Positions 19,648-28,502 of a stretch of 64,000 bases of DNA are shown here, piece after piece (position 1 is the first letter of the stretch; every line of letters begins with the position of its first letter). This DNA is from Myxococcota bacterium (GTDB lineage: Bacteria > Myxococcota > JAJVIH01): contig JAJVIH010000004.1 of the NCBI GenBank assembly GCA_022072125.1, forward strand, positions 1-64,000. Reading direction: 5' to 3'. The notes beneath the pieces are model-generated. The model was not told where the DNA came from, ran no database searches, and saw nothing but the letters and a program-made list of their open reading frames with translations. Made by a program: the position numbers and the translations under genes.

Positions 19648-20448
19648 ATGGACAATGAACTGATCCGGCGCGCGCAATCCGGCGATAAGGCGGCGATGGA
19701 ACAGGTGGTCGCGGGCCTCATGCCCGTGGTTTATCGCTATGGCATGCTGCTCTGCCGGAACCCGGATGACGCGGACGACATCGTTCAGGACACCCTGTTT
19801 TCGGTGACCCGGCATCTCAAGGAGTTCGAGGGCCGTTCCGCCCTGAGCAGTTGGGTTTTTCTGCTCGCCCGCACCGCCTGCAACCGCAAGCGCCGGGGCC
19901 TGAAAAACCGGCCGGCGCTGGATGCGGACAGCATTCCGGAACCGGCTTCCGGCGATCCCACCCCCGAGGATCAGGCGGAACTGGGCGAGGCGGTGTCCCG
20001 GCTGCGCGCGGCGCTGGAATCGCTGGATGACGATCAGCGGGAAGTCCTGGTCTTGCGCGATGTCGAGGGGTTGACCGCGCCGGAAACCGCCGCGGCCCTG
20101 GGCATTAGCGTGGAGGCGGTGAAAAGCCGCCTGCACCGGGCGCGCGCCGCCCTCAAGGACGCATTCATGCCGCTGGTGGAATCCCCCGCGGGAGATGGTC
20201 AATGCCCCGATGCGGTCCAGATGATGTCCCGCAAGCTGGAAGGCGAATTGACCCCCATGGACTGCGCGGAAATGGAGAAGCACGTGGAGAGTTGCCCGCG
20301 TTGCAAGACCGCCTGCGATTCGCTGAAATCGGCCCTGCTTGCCTGCAAATCGGCGGGCGGAGCCGCCGCGCCTCCCCAACTCCAGCGGCGGGTGCGCAAG
20401 GCGGTCGCCCGCTGGCTGGCGGCGCCTGGCGTCACCCCTTCGACGTGA
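19648..20448 (+). CDS. ECF RNA polymerase sigma factor with C-terminal zinc-finger anti-sigma-like tail
   Basis: A 266-residue protein. Sigma region 2 covers about residues 15-85 (DADDIVQDTLFSVTRHL, then SWVFLLARTACNRKRR). Region 4 covers about residues 125-175 (LDDDQREVLVLRDVEGLT and AALGISVEAVKSRLHRAR). Unusually, another 85 residues follow with C-x4-MEKHVESCPRCKTAC, an H-x3-C-x2-C pattern like the zf-HC2 zinc finger of anti-sigma factors. The fusion could be self-inhibited and redox- or zinc-responsive. No separate anti-sigma gene is adjacent. The ATG has a GGAAGA site ten bases upstream. The 3' end overlaps the convergent neighbour by 17 bases. Confidence 0.9.
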   Translation: MDNELIRRAQSGDKAAMEQVVAGLMPVVYRYGMLLCRNPDDADDIVQDTLFSVTRHLKEFEGRSALSSWVFLLARTACNRKRRGLKNRPALDADSIPEPASGDPTPEDQAELGEAVSRLRAALESLDDDQREVLVLRDVEGLTAPETAAALGISVEAVKSRLHRARAALKDAFMPLVESPAGDGQCPDAVQMMSRKLEGELTPMDCAEMEKHVESCPRCKTACDSLKSALLACKSAGGAAAPPQLQRRVRKAVARWLAAPGVTPST

Positions 20449-21409
20449 TGGCGGTCGCCAGTCCCAGCAGCAGGGCCATGGCGGTGGAGCCCAGGAACAC
20501 CAGCATCAGCCATGCGGTCACCGAGGCCATGACCCCAGCCAGCCGTCCAATTCCGTGGATTTCCGAAATGGCGATATAAAGATACCAGGCGAGCAGCGGA
20601 ATCCCCGTGTAGAACCCGATCACGGGGATGGCCAGGAACAGCGCGGGAGTGGAGGCGTATATCACCGCCCGCATGGTGGCCGCGTATCCTTTGTGTTCCA
20701 TCGGGCTCATGATGATGGAAAGATGGAAAACCCCGCTCAGCACATAGGCCATTGCGTAGGCGATCAGGGGGGACATCGCCAGCATCATGAGGATGAATGC
20801 GCGCACGGACTCGATGGTGGGGAGTTCCGGCGCCGGGCGCCCGGCCATTTCCATGTTCCGCCGGGTTTCTTCCAGGGCCTGGGAAAGCTGCTCCGCCTGG
20901 CCCGGAACCATATAGACCATCATCAGGTTGAAGAACAGACCGGCAAGGCCTATCGCCCAGACTATCCAGGCATAGGTGACGGTGACCCCCTCTTCGTCCG
21001 TGCGCATGCCGCGAAACAGTTCGCGCGGATAGCGCAACGTCGTCCGGACAGTGGTGATGAACGACAGCCACCAGCCGAATTCCCCGCGCATTTCCCAGAC
21101 GGGAGTGGCTCCCGCAACCCGGCGTTCCTCCAGCCGGCGGGCTTCCGTGACACGATCCCAATAGTTCTCGAATCCCCCGGGCGGGGGTTCATTTTCTTCC
21201 GGAGCCTGTCCCCCGGGCGGAGCCGGATTTTCCCGCGGCGCGGGTGCGGATTCATCGTTGTTCAAAGTCCCCGGCGGCGAAGTGGAAGGATTGGCGGGTC
21301 CATCCGATCCGGCTTCCGTTTGCAGGGTGGAATGACAATGCGGGCAGACGACTTCCCCGGGAAGATCATGGCTGAACATTCGCTGACAATGGCCGCAACG
21401 GATGATCAT
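20432..21409 (-). CDS. Zinc-ribbon and Yip1-like membrane protein
   Basis: A 325-residue protein. The N-terminus is a zinc ribbon (CGHCQ ... CPHCHS, residues 5-27) of the kind found in MJ0042-type domains. A Pro/Glu/Ser-rich linker follows to about residue 85. The rest has five or so membrane segments in the arrangement of the Yip1 family (FGWWLSFITTVRTTLRYPRELF before the first helix; YAMAYVLSGVFHLSIIM inside). The function of bacterial Yip1 proteins is not established. Its ATG overlaps the stop of the CysQ-like gene by four bases, so they are coupled, and its end overlaps the ECF sigma gene. Confidence 0.78.
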   Translation of the reverse strand: MIIRCGHCQRMFSHDLPGEVVCPHCHSTLQTEAGSDGPANPSTSPPGTLNNDESAPAPRENPAPPGGQAPEENEPPPGGFENYWDRVTEARRLEERRVAGATPVWEMRGEFGWWLSFITTVRTTLRYPRELFRGMRTDEEGVTVTYAWIVWAIGLAGLFFNLMMVYMVPGQAEQLSQALEETRRNMEMAGRPAPELPTIESVRAFILMMLAMSPLIAYAMAYVLSGVFHLSIIMSPMEHKGYAATMRAVIYASTPALFLAIPVIGFYTGIPLLAWYLYIAISEIHGIGRLAGVMASVTAWLMLVFLGSTAMALLLGLATAITSKG

Positions 21410-22251
21410 GATGGCTGGCGCGGCGGCAGTTTGGCCAGTTCCCGCAAGACCACATCATGCAGCAGCCCATTGCTGAACAGCACGCCGTGGCGCGCCAGCA
21501 CGTCGCTGACGCCATAGGGGATTTCCTCGCCGCGAAAATCGCTGGCCTTGCCGCCGGCGGCCATGAGGATGGCGTGGGGAGCGGCCAAATCCCACAGTTT
21601 CACGCCATGGGGAACCGCATAGACATCCGCCCGTCCCAGCGCCAGCAGCATGGCTTTCAGGCCCGCCGATCCGCTGATGATCCCTTCGGCGCATCCCCAA
21701 TGCTCCTGTGCGTAGCGCATGACCTCGCTGGGGTGGCTGCGCGACAGCGCCAGCACGGCTTCCTTCAGGGCGGCGCGGCGGGATGCCCGCAAATCCCGGA
21801 TGGTATTGCCATTCTGGACATGCGCGCCCAGTCCTTCGCCGCCGTAGTACAAGGTTCCCGTCACCGGGTGCAGGATCACCCCCAGCACCGGTTTTCCGTT
21901 CGCCGTCAGACCCGCCATCACGCAGAACTCGCCATTGCGGGCGACAAATTCCTTGGTTCCGTCAATCGGGTCAATCATCCACACCCGTTCCGCGCCCGCG
22001 CGATCGGGGTGATCTTCCGACTCCTCGGTCAGCACGGCGTATCCGGGGTAGGCGCGGGAAAAGCCTTCGCGCAGGTATTCATCCACCGCATGGTCAGCGG
22101 CGGTGACCGGTTCATCGCCGCTCTTGCTGCTGATGTGGAGATCGTCGCGCTGATAGAAGCGCATGGCGATGGCGCCTGCCTCCATCACCAGCCGCCGGGC
22201 GGTGGATAGTTCGCGGAACCAGTTCTCCGCCGATGGAACCAGCGCGCCCAT
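21406..22251 (-). CDS. cysQ: CysQ-like 3'(2'),5'-bisphosphate nucleotidase / inositol monophosphatase family
   Basis: A 281-residue protein of the Li+-sensitive, Mg2+-dependent phosphatase superfamily. It shows DEPVTAADHAVD, LTEESEDHP, and the metal-binding MIDPIDGTKEFV, whose DGTKEF form is typical of CysQ (PAP phosphatase) rather than SuhB. GVKLWDLAAPHAIL supplies the last Asp ligand. It probably removes the 3' phosphate of PAP(S) from sulfur assimilation. The ATG is one base after the stop of the FG-GAP gene and there is no separate ribosome site, suggesting translational coupling. An upstream in-frame extension lies within the previous gene and was not used. Confidence 0.85.
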   Translation of the reverse strand: MGALVPSAENWFRELSTARRLVMEAGAIAMRFYQRDDLHISSKSGDEPVTAADHAVDEYLREGFSRAYPGYAVLTEESEDHPDRAGAERVWMIDPIDGTKEFVARNGEFCVMAGLTANGKPVLGVILHPVTGTLYYGGEGLGAHVQNGNTIRDLRASRRAALKEAVLALSRSHPSEVMRYAQEHWGCAEGIISGSAGLKAMLLALGRADVYAVPHGVKLWDLAAPHAILMAAGGKASDFRGEEIPYGVSDVLARHGVLFSNGLLHDVVLRELAKLPPRQPS

Positions 22252-22252
22252 G

Positions 22253-24580
22253 TTATTGCTGCGGATAAACGATGATCTTGTCGTGAACCAGCAGGACCAG
22301 GTCATCCTTGCCGTCGCCGGTGACATCTCCCGCGTAGACCTCGCGCGGTTCGCCCTGATCCCGCGCGCCCCGGAAACTCTTGGTTTCAAACACCTTGAAC
22401 TTCAGGGATTTCCGCAACTCATCCTTGCGTCCGCGTTCGATGATCTCAATGTAATGCTCGTTGGTGTCGGCGATGACCACATCAATGGCGCCGTCGTGGT
22501 TGAAATCACCCAGCGCGAAGTCGCCAAAACGGCCTTTTTCCACCTCGGTTTCATATTCCCCCAGTTCTTCCAGCGAAAGCGGCGCGCCGCCCGAGGTGAA
22601 TTGGGAAAAGAAATTCAGGCCCACGGCCAGGATGTCGCTCTTGCGGTCGCCGGAAAATTCTCCCGCGGCGAAGCCGATGAAATTCAGCGAGGCGGTGTCA
22701 CGGCGGTAGGCGAATTCAAATCCGCCCGGCGTGCGTTCGTATACTTCCACCGCTTTTTTGGCGTTGTTGAACATGATCAGTTCAGTCTTGTTGTCGCCGT
22801 TGGTGTCGGCGATCAGCGCGCCGGAGATTTCCCCGGCCGGATGCTCGCTGTTGACCTGTCCCACCGGCTCCAGCGAGCCGTCGCTCTTGAGTTTGAGCGC
22901 GCGGACATAGTTCTTCTGAGCGATGAGCAGTTCGGGCTTGCCATCCTGATCAAAATCACCCGAGGTGAAGTTGACGAGGCCGGCGCCCACGGTCAGGCCC
23001 TTCTGGTAGGTGGCGTTGTTGGAGACATCCTTCAGTTCCCGGTTTTCCCAGCGCACCATGCGCGCCGCCTCGAAGGGAGTGAAGACGAAAATCTCCTTCG
23101 CTCCCGTCCCGTCCGCGTCGAGGATGCGCAAGCCCTTCGGGCTGCCGGAGGCTTCCAGTTTGAGGGTGACGGGCTCATCCTTGGGTTTGGCTCCGTCGCG
23201 CACCGCCAGGATGAATTCGTTGTTCTCGTTTTCAAACAGCGCGGCGATATCGCATTTGCCATCGCCGTTGATATCCGCCGCATCCATGCCCAGGGCCTTG
23301 CCCATGGCCATGACCGATCGCGGGAAGGTCCATTCCCGGTTCTTTCCGATCTTGCCGATGGATACGGTTTTTTCATCGGCGGACGACACCACCACGTCAT
23401 TGCGGCCATCGCCATCGGCGTCGCAGATCGCCACATCGGATCCGGCGGACAGGGAAGGCGCATCCTCGCCTTCTTCAAAACCGCCGTCTTTTTTGCCGAA
23501 GAACAGGCTCAGGCGGGCTTTGGCGGGTTCGCTCAACACCAGATCAAGGCGTCCGTCGCCATCCAAATCGCCCAGCGCCATGCCGCGTTCGGTGACTTCG
23601 GTCTCCGATCCCGGGGTGTAGGAAAGGGCGTTGGACAGGCGGTCCTTGAACTCCAATTCGATCTTGTTGCTCAAGCCCACCGCCTTGAAGCGTCCGCTGG
23701 TGGCGGCGACATAGAAAATTTCGGCGCGTTTGTCCTTGTTCCAGTCCTTGACGAAGACGGATCGCATGTTGGGGGTTTCAAATTCGGAGGTAGGGCCGAA
23801 TTTTCCGTTTTTGTCCTGTAGCCGGATTTTCAGCGGGAAGCGATCATTTCCCTTGATGTACACCAAGTCGTTCCTGCCGTTGCCATCCATGTCTTCGAGG
23901 AAGACCACCGCCAGACCCCGGGTGATATTCGGCAGTTTGTCCGGCTGTCCCAGGTCTTTTCCCCGGGCCCCCAGGAAAAGGTAAGTCGAGGAATCACCGA
24001 GCAGAACCAGGTCATTGAGTTTGTCGCCGTTCAGGTCTCCGGTGACGATGCCGCCATTGAACGGCACGCCATCGTCAATATTGAAGGTTTGCAGGCGGAA
24101 TTTGACCTTCTGGGCGTCCTTGTCGAAGCCGGTGTTGTAGGCGACGGTCAGCTCCTTTGGGTCGCCGTAAAAGGCCATGTCCGGCTTGCCGTCGCCATTG
24201 AAGTCCTCCACCGTGAGGTTGTGGACCTTCTTCTCGGTCAGGAAGGGCGCGCGCAGGAAACGCTTGTTGTACTGGAGCTTGTTGCGGTTGTCGCCGAGGT
24301 CTTCCAGCCCGGTGGGCTTGTCCCAGTCCGCTTCCTTGCGCTGCAGCAGGATTTCAATATGGGCCTTGGTGTTATTGACCACCACGATGTCGTTCAGGCC
24401 GTCGCCATTCATGTCCGCGAAACGGACGTTCTTCAGGCCGGGTTCGATCTTGTAGAGTTCGTATCCGGAAAACCCGAAAGCCGCTTCCTTCGCGGCGGCG
24501 GGCTGGGCGTGCGCGCGGCATGAACTGAAAAGGATGGCGCTGAACGCCAGCAGCAAATAACCACGAAAACCCTTCCACAT
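22253..24580 (-). CDS. Exported FG-GAP/VCBS repeat lipoprotein, probably two beta-propellers
   Basis: A 775-residue protein. The signal peptide (LLLAFSAILFSSC) ends in a lipobox-like Cys. The mature part contains fourteen DxDGDGxxD-type calcium loops, including DMNGDGLND, DFNGDGKPD, DLDGDGRLD, DADGDGRND, DINGDGKCD and DVTGDGKDD. Each is followed by a short beta-strand such as DIVVVNN or DLVLSE. Fourteen blades would make two seven-bladed integrin-like propellers. The ATG at 24580 is preceded by AGGAGG twelve bases upstream. It is the first gene of a unit with the CysQ-like and Yip1-like genes. A role in adhesion or outer-surface protein interaction is inferred. Confidence 0.86.
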   Translation of the reverse strand: MWKGFRGYLLLAFSAILFSSCRAHAQPAAAKEAAFGFSGYELYKIEPGLKNVRFADMNGDGLNDIVVVNNTKAHIEILLQRKEADWDKPTGLEDLGDNRNKLQYNKRFLRAPFLTEKKVHNLTVEDFNGDGKPDMAFYGDPKELTVAYNTGFDKDAQKVKFRLQTFNIDDGVPFNGGIVTGDLNGDKLNDLVLLGDSSTYLFLGARGKDLGQPDKLPNITRGLAVVFLEDMDGNGRNDLVYIKGNDRFPLKIRLQDKNGKFGPTSEFETPNMRSVFVKDWNKDKRAEIFYVAATSGRFKAVGLSNKIELEFKDRLSNALSYTPGSETEVTERGMALGDLDGDGRLDLVLSEPAKARLSLFFGKKDGGFEEGEDAPSLSAGSDVAICDADGDGRNDVVVSSADEKTVSIGKIGKNREWTFPRSVMAMGKALGMDAADINGDGKCDIAALFENENNEFILAVRDGAKPKDEPVTLKLEASGSPKGLRILDADGTGAKEIFVFTPFEAARMVRWENRELKDVSNNATYQKGLTVGAGLVNFTSGDFDQDGKPELLIAQKNYVRALKLKSDGSLEPVGQVNSEHPAGEISGALIADTNGDNKTELIMFNNAKKAVEVYERTPGGFEFAYRRDTASLNFIGFAAGEFSGDRKSDILAVGLNFFSQFTSGGAPLSLEELGEYETEVEKGRFGDFALGDFNHDGAIDVVIADTNEHYIEIIERGRKDELRKSLKFKVFETKSFRGARDQGEPREVYAGDVTGDGKDDLVLLVHDKIIVYPQQ

Positions 24581-24891
24581 AACGATGAAACGCCTCCTGC
24601 GTCCGGTTGAACCGCCGCAATGTAGTATGCAAGGCCCTCCGGGGCAATCCGTGGGCGGCCAACCGGCCAACCGCTTCTGGCGGACGGGGTTGTCTCCCCG
24701 CCCGGTTCTGGTATTCCAATGCCTGTAATCGAACCTGCGCCCCCCGTCCGGCGGCGGCCACATTCGCCCCCGGGCCGTGACACGCATTGCTGAGGCGGGG
24801 TTGGTCGCCCGCCTTGTTCCCCCTGCGCGTGCATGATAAATCCGGGACGGCGCGCGGATGGCGCGTGGAAGATCATTGATTGAGGAGATTC
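24581..24891. other. Divergent intergenic region, FG-GAP lipoprotein gene / lon
   Basis: The 311 bases between the two divergent start codons hold no gene that I can support. Besides the candidate promoter for the leftward gene, the part nearest lon contains CCTTGTT (24812-24818) and GCATGATAA (24831-24839). This loosely resembles a heat-shock sigma-32 promoter; GATAAA with TTGTTC could also be read as a weak sigma-70 promoter. Neither is convincing. Confidence 0.3.
24619..24647 (-). promoter_or_regulatory. Possible sigma-70-type promoter of the FG-GAP lipoprotein gene
   Basis: On the minus strand TTGCCC (24647-24642) and TACATT (24624-24619) are separated by exactly 17 bases. Each matches four of six consensus positions. 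The predicted start of transcription is about 30 bases before the ATG at 24580, leaving room for the AGGAGG ribosome site. This is a by-eye prediction. Confidence 0.35.
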
Positions 24892-27282
24892 ATGAGCGAC
24901 GATCAGGGAAGCGGACGTTCGTTTGTACCGCCCAATAGCCCGAATCCGGTGGCGATTCCGCCGCGCCTGCCGATTCTGCCGGTTCGCAATACCGTTCTGT
25001 ATCCCAACATGGTGTTGCCGCTGATGGTGGCCCGGGAACGTTCGGTCCGGCTGATTGAAGAAGTGCTGGCCGGCGACAAAATCCTGGCCGTGGTCGCCCA
25101 GCGCGATCCGGAGATCGAAGACCCTGTTCCCGAAGATCTGTTTGAATACGGCTCGGCGGGAACCATCCTGAAGATGCTCAAATTCCCGGATAATTCCATC
25201 CGGGTGCTGGTGCAGGGCATCAAGCGCGTCCGCATCGCCAAACTGGTGGAGGAAGAGCCGTTTTTTATCGGCGACCTGGAAGTCATCCATGATTCCGCCG
25301 AGGTGTCGGCGGGTACGCGCCGCCGCGCCGACAAGCTGAAGGAATTGTTGCAGACCTCTGGCGTGCTGCCGCGCGAGCAGGTGTCGCAGGCGCTGAACAT
25401 CCAGGAGCCGGGCATGCTGGCCGACTTCATCGCCACCAACCTGAAGCTGGATCTCAAGGAGATGCAGAGTCTGATCGAGGCGGTGGACTACAACCGCCGC
25501 CTCGCCATGATCTCGCGCGTGCTCAAGCGCGAAATGGCGGTGCAGGATGTCAAGACCTCCATCCAGGACGAGGTCAAAAACCTCATAGACAAAAACCAGA
25601 AAGAGTACTACCTGCGCCAGCAACTCAAGGCGATCAAGCGCGAATTGGGAGAAGACGAGTCGGAGACCTCGGAAATCGAGGAATTCCGCGAGCGCATCGC
25701 CGCCGCCGGTTTGCCCGAGTTGGCCAGGAAGGAAGCCGACCGTGAACTCAAGCGCATGGAGAAAATGCATCCGGAAGGCAGCGAGTTCACGGTCGCCCGC
25801 ACCTATCTGGACTGGCTGTGCGAATTGCCCTGGAACAAGTCCAGCGAGGACAATCTGGATATCGGCAATGTCCAGAAAGTGCTCGACGAGGATCACTACG
25901 CCATGGACAAGGCGAAGAGCCGCATCATCGAGTTTCTCTCGGTGCGCAAGCTCAAGAACGACATGAAGGGGCCGATATTGTGCCTGGTCGGTCCGCCTGG
26001 CGTCGGCAAAACCAGCCTGGGCCGGTCCATCGCCCGGGCGATGGGGCGCAAATTCGAGCGCATCGCCCTGGGCGGCATGCGCGATGAAGCGGAAATCCGC
26101 GGCCACCGGCGCACCTATGTGGGCGCCCTGCCAGGCCGTATCATCCGCGCCTTCCGCCGGGCCGGCGCCAACAATCCCGTCTTCATGCTTGATGAGATTG
26201 ACAAGGTTGGCCTGGATTTCCGCGGCGACCCCACCAGCGCGCTGCTGGAGGTGCTCGACCCGGAGCAGAACAACAGCTTCACCGATCACTACCTGGATTT
26301 GCCCTTCGATCTCAGCAAGGTGTTGTTCATCGCCACCGCCAACCTGTTGGACCCGGTTCCCGCGCCGTTGCTCGATCGCATGGAGGTGCTGGAACTGCCC
26401 GGGTACACCGAGGAGGAGAAGCTCCAGATTGCGTGGTCGCATCTGGTGCGCAAGCAGATGCAGGAGCATGGCATCACCAGCGACCATATCGAATTCACGG
26501 ATGACGGGTTGCGCGCCCTGATCGAGAGCTACACGCGCGAAGCCGGTCTGCGCAATCTGGAACGGGAGATCGCGGCGATTTGCCGCAAGGTCGCCCGCGG
26601 GGTGGCGGAAGGGAAAACGGAACGCGCCGTGATCTCCCCGGAGATGGTCGAAAAACTCCTGGGGCCGCGCAAGTACTATCCGGAACTGGCCGAGCGCACG
26701 AATATCCCGGGCGTGGCGATTGGTCTTGCGTGGACGCCGGTGGGCGGCGATATCCTGTTCATCGAGGCCACCCGGATGCGCGGCGCGAAACACTTTGTCG
26801 TCACCGGCAAGCTGGGCGAGGTCATGACCGAGTCGGCGCGGGCCGCGTTTTCGTATATCCGCTCCAATGCGGTGGAACTTGGCATCCCCGACGATTTCTT
26901 CGAGAACACCGATATCCATATCCACATCCCCGCCGGCGCCATCCCGAAGGATGGGCCATCGGCGGGCATCACCATGGCCACCGCCATCGCCAGCCTGTTG
27001 ACCGGCCGCCTGGTCCGTCATGACACCGCCATGACCGGCGAGATCAGCCTGCGCGGCAAGGTCATGCCGATTGGCGGTCTCAAGGAAAAGGTGCTGGCGG
27101 CCTCGCGCGCGGGCATCACCCGTGTCATTATCCCCCATCGCAACGAAAAAGATCTGATTGAAGTCCCCGAGGACATCCGCAAACAAATGACCTTCATCCC
27201 GGTGGAAAGCATGGATCAGGTGCTGCGCGAGGCCCTGACGGAAAGCCAGGTCAACGCCTTGCAACCCACTGGAACCGGCTGA
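24892..27282 (+). CDS. lon: ATP-dependent protease Lon
   Basis: A 796-residue LonA. It has an N-terminal substrate-binding LON domain ([21 protein letters not shown]), a coiled middle region, and an AAA+ module with Walker [10 protein letters not shown] and Walker [12 protein letters not shown]. The proteolytic domain has the catalytic Ser in PKDGPSAGI and the catalytic Lys in [10 protein letters not shown]. The ATG at 24892 follows a clear TGAGGAG ribosome site; an in-frame TTG four codons upstream is less likely. It degrades misfolded and regulatory proteins. The acyl-CoA dehydrogenase gene starts 13 bases downstream, so they may share a transcript. Confidence 0.98.
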   Translation: MSDDQGSGRSFVPPNSPNPVAIPPRLPILPVRNTVLYPNMVLPLMVARERSVRLIEEVLAGDKILAVVAQRDPEIEDPVPEDLFEYGSAGTILKMLKFPDNSIRVLVQGIKRVRIAKLVEEEPFFIGDLEVIHDSAEVSAGTRRRADKLKELLQTSGVLPREQVSQALNIQEPGMLADFIATNLKLDLKEMQSLIEAVDYNRRLAMISRVLKREMAVQDVKTSIQDEVKNLIDKNQKEYYLRQQLKAIKRELGEDESETSEIEEFRERIAAAGLPELARKEADRELKRMEKMHPEGSEFTVARTYLDWLCELPWNKSSEDNLDIGNVQKVLDEDHYAMDKAKSRIIEFLSVRKLKNDMKGPILCLVGPPGVGKTSLGRSIARAMGRKFERIALGGMRDEAEIRGHRRTYVGALPGRIIRAFRRAGANNPVFMLDEIDKVGLDFRGDPTSALLEVLDPEQNNSFTDHYLDLPFDLSKVLFIATANLLDPVPAPLLDRMEVLELPGYTEEEKLQIAWSHLVRKQMQEHGITSDHIEFTDDGLRALIESYTREAGLRNLEREIAAICRKVARGVAEGKTERAVISPEMVEKLLGPRKYYPELAERTNIPGVAIGLAWTPVGGDILFIEATRMRGAKHFVVTGKLGEVMTESARAAFSYIRSNAVELGIPDDFFENTDIHIHIPAGAIPKDGPSAGITMATAIASLLTGRLVRHDTAMTGEISLRGKVMPIGGLKEKVLAASRAGITRVIIPHRNEKDLIEVPEDIRKQMTFIPVESMDQVLREALTESQVNALQPTGTG

Positions 27283-27295
27283 CAGGAGATGCGCC

Positions 27296-28429
27296 ATGCC
27301 GCAGGTCCGACGCGAGCTATCCGAGAATATCCGCAACGTCGCCCGCAACCTGACCACGAGTTCCATCCGCCCGACGGTGGATGAACTGGATCAGTCCCGT
27401 TCGTTTCCGCACGCCCACCTGACGGCCCTGGGCGATGCGGGCCTGTTTGGCATTGCAGCTCCGCCCACGTTGGGCGGGCAAATGGCGGATGCGCGCAGTT
27501 TTGTCGGGGTGGTCGAGGAAATCTCCCGCGCGGCGCCTTCCACGGCGTTGGTCTACACGGCGGTGCTGTCATCATGCCTGCCGCTGATGCGCCATGGCTC
27601 CGAGAAGCAGAAGAGCGAATTTGTCCCCAAGATCGCGCTGGGAGAATGGAAATGCGGCGTGGCCATTTCCACCCACCCCGGCGGCGATCAGATGAACGGC
27701 GATGTCATCGCATCCCGCGAGGGCGATCGCTTCCGTCTGGACGGCGCCATTCAGTACGTGATTGGGGCGCATGGACTGGATTCCTTCCTGGTCCGCGCGG
27801 ATGTGAAGGGGGAGGGCGGCGGCCCGTCGCTGTTTCTTGTCCGCCACCACGACGCGGGTTTCCAGCGCGGCGGCATGGATCGCCGCCTGGGGCTGGCTTC
27901 CGCCGGTATCGGCGAACTGCGGTTCGAAAACTGCGTGATTGGCCCGGAGCGGGTGATTGGCGGCATCGGCAAGGGCGTGGAAGGCAATCGCGCCGCGCAG
28001 GAGTATTTGCTGCTGGGCGTCTCCGCGATGGCGTTGGGCATGGCGCAGGAATGTTTTGACACGGCGGTCCGGCTGCTGCGCGAAACCCAGAATGAATACA
28101 CCTCCACGGAACTGGCGCTGATCCGCCAGAACGTGGCGGGGATGCAAACCCGCATCAGCGCCATGCGGGCCATCGCCGATCTGGCGGCCTTCCACGAGGA
28201 TACCGACCCGCCGGGCATTCCGTATCCGACCTATCGCGGACGTATCTTCTGCCTGGAGTCAGCGCTGGAAGTCGCGGCTTCGGCCCTGCAACTGGCGGGC
28301 GGCAAGGGATTCTCCGAAGAGGCCATGATCGAGCGCATGCTGCGCGACGCCCGCGTGCTGGCGATCATCCTGTCCACCACCGAGCAACTCAAGGACGCCC
28401 TCGGCGAATTCATCATCCGGGGAGAGTAA
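27296..28429 (+). CDS. Acyl-CoA dehydrogenase family protein
   Basis: A 377-residue flavoenzyme of the ACAD fold. The N-terminal helical part has LTALGDAGLFGIAAP. The middle beta-domain has GVAISTHPGGDQM in place of the usual A-x-TEP segment, so the flavin-contact region is atypical. The C-terminal part has GGKGFSEEAMIERMLRDAR, close to the usual QxxGGxGF..xxxERxxRDAR signature. The typical E-G-T-x-x motif near the end is replaced by STTEQLKDALGEF, so substrate and activity are open. The start has an AGGAG site. It follows lon by 13 bases and precedes the peptidase-barrel gene by 73 bases. Confidence 0.85.
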   Translation: MPQVRRELSENIRNVARNLTTSSIRPTVDELDQSRSFPHAHLTALGDAGLFGIAAPPTLGGQMADARSFVGVVEEISRAAPSTALVYTAVLSSCLPLMRHGSEKQKSEFVPKIALGEWKCGVAISTHPGGDQMNGDVIASREGDRFRLDGAIQYVIGAHGLDSFLVRADVKGEGGGPSLFLVRHHDAGFQRGGMDRRLGLASAGIGELRFENCVIGPERVIGGIGKGVEGNRAAQEYLLLGVSAMALGMAQECFDTAVRLLRETQNEYTSTELALIRQNVAGMQTRISAMRAIADLAAFHEDTDPPGIPYPTYRGRIFCLESALEVAASALQLAGGKGFSEEAMIERMLRDARVLAIILSTTEQLKDALGEFIIRGE

Positions 28430-28502
28430 CTTTCCCACCCGCACGCCGGACCGCGGGCGGATGCTTGCGGGCGCGCGGATGTGGAGATAACCATCGGCGC
28501 TT

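Noticed and set aside
24433-27366. A 977-codon open frame on the minus strand opposite lon
   Set aside because: It is the antisense shadow of lon and part of the FG-GAP gene. Composition is His/Gln/Arg-rich, as expected from high-GC third-position bias, and no domain is seen.
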